A stretch of DNA of 34,698 bases from the NCBI GenBank assembly GCA_958445895.1, contig CAUCTV010000012.1:1-34698 (forward strand), in the 5' to 3' direction. Both the position numbers and the translations under genes were made by a program. This DNA comes from an uncultured Collinsella sp. GTDB lineage: Bacteria > Actinomycetota > Coriobacteriia > Coriobacteriales > Coriobacteriaceae. The notes below the pieces were generated by a model, which saw only the letters and a program-made list of their open reading frames with translations, was not told the origin of the DNA and made no database searches. This document shows, piece by piece, positions 30,832 through 34,698 of the stretch (within the stretch, counting starts at the first letter, position 1; each line of letters starts with the position of its first letter).

Positions 30832-32018
30832 TGGCGTATCAGACCACCTACGGTCCCGACGGGCGTCTTCGTGTTGCCATTCTGGGCTGTACGGGTTCTA
30901 TCGGCGCTCAGGCGCTCGACGTGTGCCGCCAGCATGCCGATCGCCTGCAGGTGACGGCGCTGTCCGTTAACTCCAGCACCTCCGAGCTCTTTGCCGCTGC
31001 CCGTGAGTTCTCGGTTCCGGCTGTTGCCGTGGCGGACGCCTCTCATGGCGCCGACGCGGTGCTGCAGGAACTGCCCGAGGGCACGGAGCTCGGCGTTGGC
31101 GCACAGGCCGTGTGCGAGCTCGCATACCGCGATGATGTCGACTGCGTGCTCGTGGCCATCGTGGGCGCTGCCGGTCTCGAGGCGAGCCATGCTGCCTTGA
31201 CCTCGAACAAGCGTCTTGCCCTGGCCAACAAGGAGTCGCTCGTCGTCGGTGGCGACCTGCTTATGCCGTTGGCGCAGCCGGGTCAGCTTATCCCGGTCGA
31301 CTCCGAGCATTCTGCCATCTACCAGTGCTATCTGGGCGAGAATCCGCACGAGGCTCACTGCATTTGGCTTACCTGCTCGGGCGGCCCGTTCTTTGGCCGC
31401 ACGCGTGACGAGCTCGATCGCGTGACGCGCGCCGATGCTCTGGCGCATCCCACGTGGGCTATGGGTGCCAAGATCACGATTGACTCTGCCACCCTCATGA
31501 ACAAAGGTATGGAGCGTATCGAGGCTATGCATCTGTTTGGCTGCGATCTCGATTTCATTAACGTGGTCGTGCAGCGCCAGTCTAAGATTCACTCCATGGT
31601 CGAGTTTGCCGATGGCTCCGTGATGGCGCATCTCGGCGCCTCCGACATGCGCATTCCCATCCAGTTTGCCTTCTCGTATCCCGAGCGTTGGGATACGCCG
31701 GCTCCGCGTATCGATTTCCGTGAGTTGGGGCAGCTTACCTTTGACGCGGCCGATATAGATACCTTCCGCTGCCTTGCGCTGGCCGAGCGTGCCGGCAAGA
31801 CGGGCGGCACCATGCCGTGCGTGCTCAATGCCGCCAACGAGGTCGCCGTCGATGCCTTCCTGCATGATGGCTGCAGCTTTACCGATATCGACCGCATTGT
31901 GGAATCCTGCATGGATGCTCACGATGCGCAGACGGTCGATTCGTTTGAACAGCTTCGCGACATCGATGCGTGGGCGCGTGAAAAGGCCGCGCAGGTGCTT
32001 GCCGCAACCCGTTCTTAA
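30831..32018 (+). CDS. dxr: 1-deoxy-D-xylulose 5-phosphate reductoisomerase
   Basis: Dxr performs the second step of the MEP pathway, converting DXP to MEP with NADPH. The 395-residue product has the NADPH-binding 'ILGCTGSIGAQALDV' (17-31), 'LANKESLVVGG', 'PVDSEHSAIYQC' and 'TIDSATLMNKGMERIEAMHLF', which carry active-site residues and the metal ligands. ATG 30831 overlaps the cdsA stop by one base (TAATG) and starts at the family N-terminus; the frame stays open further upstream within cdsA, but that part is not conserved. Together with ispG downstream, it shows that the MEP pathway is used. Confidence 0.97.
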   Translation: MAYQTTYGPDGRLRVAILGCTGSIGAQALDVCRQHADRLQVTALSVNSSTSELFAAAREFSVPAVAVADASHGADAVLQELPEGTELGVGAQAVCELAYRDDVDCVLVAIVGAAGLEASHAALTSNKRLALANKESLVVGGDLLMPLAQPGQLIPVDSEHSAIYQCYLGENPHEAHCIWLTCSGGPFFGRTRDELDRVTRADALAHPTWAMGAKITIDSATLMNKGMERIEAMHLFGCDLDFINVVVQRQSKIHSMVEFADGSVMAHLGASDMRIPIQFAFSYPERWDTPAPRIDFRELGQLTFDAADIDTFRCLALAERAGKTGGTMPCVLNAANEVAVDAFLHDGCSFTDIDRIVESCMDAHDAQTVDSFEQLRDIDAWAREKAAQVLAATRS

Positions 32019-32043
32019 CCCATAAGGATTGCTTTTTCGTTTT

Positions 32044-33405
32044 ATGGATACTGTTCTGAGCGTTCTCTCATCGGTCTTTTGGGGCCTGCTGATGCTTTCC
32101 GTCCTCGTGTTTTTGCACGAGGGCGGCCACTTTTTGGCGGCGCGTGCCTGCGGTGTCCGCGTGACTGAGTTCTTTTTGGGCCTGCCGTGCCGCTTTGATA
32201 TCCATCACACGTCGCGTCGCATCGGCACTAAGTTTGGCGTGACACCGCTGCTGCTGGGTGGCTATGCCGCCATCTGCGGTATGGATCCGACCGATGTCTC
32301 GTGTGCTGATCGCGTGCTCGCTGCCATTTATCACCACGGCCGGGTGACGGTGGCCGATCTTGCCGTCGAGCTCGAGCTGTCCGAGGAGGATGTGCTCGAG
32401 GCCTGTGCTTTGCTGTTGGGCTGGGGCTCCATCGCTCCCTGGTATGAAGAAGGGGAAAAGCCATCGCCCAGTTACTATCCCACCAAGTACCAGACCCTGC
32501 CGCGTGACGCGGCGGGGTATACCACCTTTGACGGCCGTCGGTTCGATCGCGAGCATGCGACTGCCGAGGGCGATGTATGGGAGTTGCCGTGCGGCGAGGC
32601 CGAATTCCTTTCACGCGAGCGCTCGCACACCTATTTGGGCCAGGGCTTTGTCAAGCGGGCCTTTATGCTGCTTGCGGGCATTATCGTCAATATCCTGACG
32701 GGCTTTTTGCTCCTTATGAGCATCTATTCCATCGCAGGTGTCACCGTGCCGGTGGATACCAATGTGATCGGCCAGGTTGACGAAGGCTCGATTGCCGCCG
32801 CGGCGGGAATCGAGGGCGGCGACGCGATCCTTTCTGTCGACGGAGTATCGTGCTCTACCTGGATGGACGTTTACGATGCCATCGGCAAGGCTGCCGGTAT
32901 GGACGATATCGCCATTGAGTACGAGCGTGACGGCAAGCAGCATTCGACCACGGTTTCGCTCAAAGAGGACGAGCGCCTAGGTGTGTATGCCTCTACGCAG
33001 GTGGTCCGTTTAGACCCCATCACGTCGGCTCGCCTGTCGTTCTCCTATGTCGTGCAGACTGCGGAGGGCGTGATGCGCCTGCTCCAGCCGCAGCATACGA
33101 TGGAGATTCTCGATCAGTCCTCTTCGATCGTGGGTATTAGCGTTATGTCCTCACAGGCCGCTGCTGCCGGCCCTGCCACGTTCCTTTCGTTTGCCGCCCT
33201 CATTTCGTTCTCGCTTGGCTTTATGAACCTGCTGCCCATCCCACCACTCGATGGCGGCAAGCTGGTCATCGAGATTATTCAGAAGATTGCGGGCCGCGAG
33301 CTTCCGCTCAAGGTCCAGACGATTGTGAGCTATGTGGGCATCGCGCTCTTTGCGCTGCTGTTTGTCTATATGCTTCGTTCCGACATCCTTCGATTTATTC
33401 TGTAG
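32044..33405 (+). CDS. rseP: Site-2-protease-type M50 metalloprotease (RseP/RasP-like) with a large insertion
   Basis: This membrane protease of the S2P class would cut transmembrane segments, such as signal-peptide remnants or anti-sigma factors. The 453-residue protein has HEGGH (25-29, the HExxH metal site) in the first helix, then 'LLLGGYAAICGMDP' (69-82), a PDZ domain (about 235-305), and 'NLLPIPPLDGG' (395-405) with the third metal ligand. Residues about 83-200 form a cytoplasmic insertion before the second helix ('KRAFMLLAGIIVN'). Its first half, 86-134, resembles a winged helix (VLAAIYHHGRVTVADLAVEL and following). ATG 32044 has TAAGGA 15 bases upstream, which is long; TTG 32029 is too close to the same site. 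Confidence 0.9.
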   Translation: MDTVLSVLSSVFWGLLMLSVLVFLHEGGHFLAARACGVRVTEFFLGLPCRFDIHHTSRRIGTKFGVTPLLLGGYAAICGMDPTDVSCADRVLAAIYHHGRVTVADLAVELELSEEDVLEACALLLGWGSIAPWYEEGEKPSPSYYPTKYQTLPRDAAGYTTFDGRRFDREHATAEGDVWELPCGEAEFLSRERSHTYLGQGFVKRAFMLLAGIIVNILTGFLLLMSIYSIAGVTVPVDTNVIGQVDEGSIAAAAGIEGGDAILSVDGVSCSTWMDVYDAIGKAAGMDDIAIEYERDGKQHSTTVSLKEDERLGVYASTQVVRLDPITSARLSFSYVVQTAEGVMRLLQPQHTMEILDQSSSIVGISVMSSQAAAAGPATFLSFAALISFSLGFMNLLPIPPLDGGKLVIEIIQKIAGRELPLKVQTIVSYVGIALFALLFVYMLRSDILRFIL

Positions 33406-33418
33406 GGGAGTGTTTGGA

Positions 33419-34501
33419 TTGTCTTTATCCCATCCTTTGCCTCGCGAGCTGACGCGCCCCGTGCATGTGGGCGGCGTGCAGATCGGTGGCGGCGCGCCGG
33501 TGGTGGTCCAATCTATGACCTGCACCGATACCGCTGATGCCCAGGCAACGCTTGCGCAAGTGTGCGCGTTGGCGCAGGCTGGCTGCGATATCGTGCGCGT
33601 GAGCGTGCCCTCCGAGGCCGCGCTTGAGGGTTTCCGCACCATCTGTGCCGAGTCTCCGGTGCCGATTGTCGCCGATATCCACTTTAACCATAAGCTCGCC
33701 ATTGGTGCCGTTGAGGCCGGTGCTGCCAAGCTGCGCATCAATCCCGGCAATATCGGCGATTGGGCCAAGGTTGACGCGGTGATCGATGCTGCGGGTGCCG
33801 CGGGCTGTGCGATTCGTATCGGCGTCAATGCCGGTTCGCTTGAGCAGGATATCGCCGAGCGCGACGACCTCACGCAGCCCGAAAAGCTCGTGATGTCGAG
33901 CGAGCGTTTCGTCAAGCATTTTGAAGACCGCGGCTTTACGAACATTGTGCTTTCGGCCAAGGCCCATAGCGTGCAGACGACGCTCGATACCTATCGAGCC
34001 CTGTCGCGTGAGATTCCCCACGTTCCGCTTCACCTGGGCGTAACTGAGGCAGGTACCAAGCTGCAGGGCACCATCAAGAGCTCAGTGGGTCTTGGTATCC
34101 TGCTGTCTGAGGGTATCGGTGACACCATGCGCGTCTCGCTCACGGCCGATCCGGTTGAGGAGCCGCCGGTCGCCTGGGGAATTTTGCAGTCGTTGGGCCT
34201 GCGTCGCCGCGGTCCCGAGATTGTCTCGTGCCCCACGTGCGCCCGCTGTCAGGTTAACCTGATTCCTATCGCCGAGGAAGTAACCGAGCGGCTTAAGAAC
34301 TATACCGCGCCGCTTTCGATTGCCGTCATGGGATGTGCCGTTAATGGCCCCGGTGAGGCTTCCGATGCCGACCTGGGCGTTGCTTGCGGACGTGGTCAGG
34401 CCCTGCTCTTTTCGCATGGCCAGATCATTGGTAAAGTAGCTGAGGATCAAATTGTCGACGCGCTTATGGCCGAGGTCGACAAGCTTATTGAGGAGAAATA
34501 A
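33419..34501 (+). CDS. ispG: (E)-4-hydroxy-3-methylbut-2-enyl-diphosphate synthase
   Basis: IspG (GcpE) reduces MEcPP to HMBPP in the MEP pathway with a 4Fe-4S cluster. The 360-residue product has the cluster ligands C271 and C274 in 'VSCPTCARC', C306 in 'MGCAVNGPGEA' and E313, at the positions of the E. coli enzyme's ligands. The TIM barrel contains 'VQSMTCTDTADA', 'PIVADIHFN' and 'LRINPGNIG'. TTG 33419 is eight bases after GGGGAG (33405-33410) and gives the family N-terminus. The 13-base gap from the M50 protease gene and the adjacent proS start indicate a single operon. Confidence 0.97.
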   Translation: MSLSHPLPRELTRPVHVGGVQIGGGAPVVVQSMTCTDTADAQATLAQVCALAQAGCDIVRVSVPSEAALEGFRTICAESPVPIVADIHFNHKLAIGAVEAGAAKLRINPGNIGDWAKVDAVIDAAGAAGCAIRIGVNAGSLEQDIAERDDLTQPEKLVMSSERFVKHFEDRGFTNIVLSAKAHSVQTTLDTYRALSREIPHVPLHLGVTEAGTKLQGTIKSSVGLGILLSEGIGDTMRVSLTADPVEEPPVAWGILQSLGLRRRGPEIVSCPTCARCQVNLIPIAEEVTERLKNYTAPLSIAVMGCAVNGPGEASDADLGVACGRGQALLFSHGQIIGKVAEDQIVDALMAEVDKLIEEK

Positions 34502-34698
34502 ATGACTCGAGCAATGTATATGTCTAAGCTCTATGCGCCGACGCTTAAAGAGGATCCGGCGGACGCTGAGCTCGCCAGCCACCGCCTGCTGCTCCGTGCC
34601 GGCATGATCCGCAAGGAGGCCGCCGGTCTGTATTCCTATCTGCCGCTCGCTTGGCGCTCGATTCGTAAGATCGAGAACATCGTGCGCGACGAGATGGA
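34502..34698 (+). CDS. proS: Prolyl-tRNA synthetase, N-terminal fragment
   Basis: Only the first 65 codons lie in the window. The product starts 'MTRAMYMSKLYAPTLKEDPA' and continues 'ASHRLLLRAGMIRKEAAGLY' with 'YLPLAWRSIRKIENIVRDEM', the typical start of bacterial-type (ProRS with an insertion) class II synthetases. ATG 34502 follows the ispG stop directly, with GAGGAG 5 bases upstream. The order ispG-proS (or rseP-proS) is common. Confidence 0.95.
   Translation, partial: MTRAMYMSKLYAPTLKEDPADAELASHRLLLRAGMIRKEAAGLYSYLPLAWRSIRKIENIVRDEM

Noticed and set aside
1..34698. CRISPR arrays, insertion sequences, prophage, defence islands, tRNA genes
   Set aside because: No spaced repeats, transposase or terminal inverted repeats, phage proteins or cloverleaf-like sequences were seen; the window is nearly all recognisable core genes.

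Overview
This is a GC-rich chromosomal stretch of housekeeping genes. It suggests a member of the Coriobacteriia, most likely Collinsella or a close relative. That placement is inferred from the composition, the frequent TTG and GTG starts, and the gene order, which mixes the Firmicutes-type arrangement (rimM-trmD-rplS-rnhB-dprA-trmFO-xerC-rpsB-tsf-pyrH-frr-uppS-cdsA-dxr-rseP) with local differences. No phage, transposon, CRISPR array, tRNA or rRNA gene is visible. Every gene except dinB is on the + strand. The longest gap between genes is about 250 bases (upstream of ppdK), and nothing exceeds 300.

Layout. (1) 1-3959: the 3' end of a rodA-like SEDS gene, a hydrophobic protein of unknown function, and the paired radical-SAM genes of the TIGR03960/TIGR03936 type. 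(2) 3956-8112: a promoter, rplU-rpmA, an intrinsic terminator, then obgE-nadD-yqeK-rsfS ending in a strong hairpin terminator. (3) 8125-9378: dinB, convergent to the previous operon. (4) 9423-12070: two candidate promoters, then rpsP-khpA-rimM-trmD-lepB. (5) 12130-19042: glyQ-glyS, ppsR and ppdK, with a repeat-containing regulatory gap before ppdK. (6) 19156-19659: rplS as a single-gene unit with its own promoter, leader hairpin and terminator. (7) 19688-25875: rnhB, then yraN-comM-dprA-trmFO-xerC, tightly packed. (8) 25925-27796: promoter, structured leader, rpsB-tsf, terminator. (9) 27818-34698: pyrH-frr-uppS-cdsA-dxr-M50 protease-ispG-proS (cut by the window end).

How the genes work together. 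Most act in translation: ribosomal proteins L21, L27, S16, L19 and S2; EF-Ts and RRF; the ribosome-assembly factors Obg, RsfS and RimM; the tRNA modification enzymes TrmD and TrmFO; and glycyl- and prolyl-tRNA synthetases. A second group makes isoprenoids and envelope material: Dxr and IspG of the MEP pathway, UppS for the undecaprenyl carrier, CdsA for phospholipid, RodA for the cell wall, and the membrane proteases LepB and RseP-like M50. DprA, ComM, YraN, XerC, RnhB and DinB handle DNA. PpsR and PpdK form a regulator-target pair for pyruvate/PEP interconversion.

I do not see a wholly new multi-gene system. The most unusual points are: a XerC-type recombinase whose conserved N-terminus begins upstream of any ATG, GTG or TTG, with a well-placed Shine-Dalgarno site in front of an AUA codon; an M50 membrane protease with a large cytoplasmic insertion that includes a helix-turn-helix-like stretch; an rpsB leader that can fold into a long-range stem around a pseudoknot; helically phased TTTACC repeats upstream of ppdK; and an intrinsic terminator sitting directly on the obgE ribosome-binding site.
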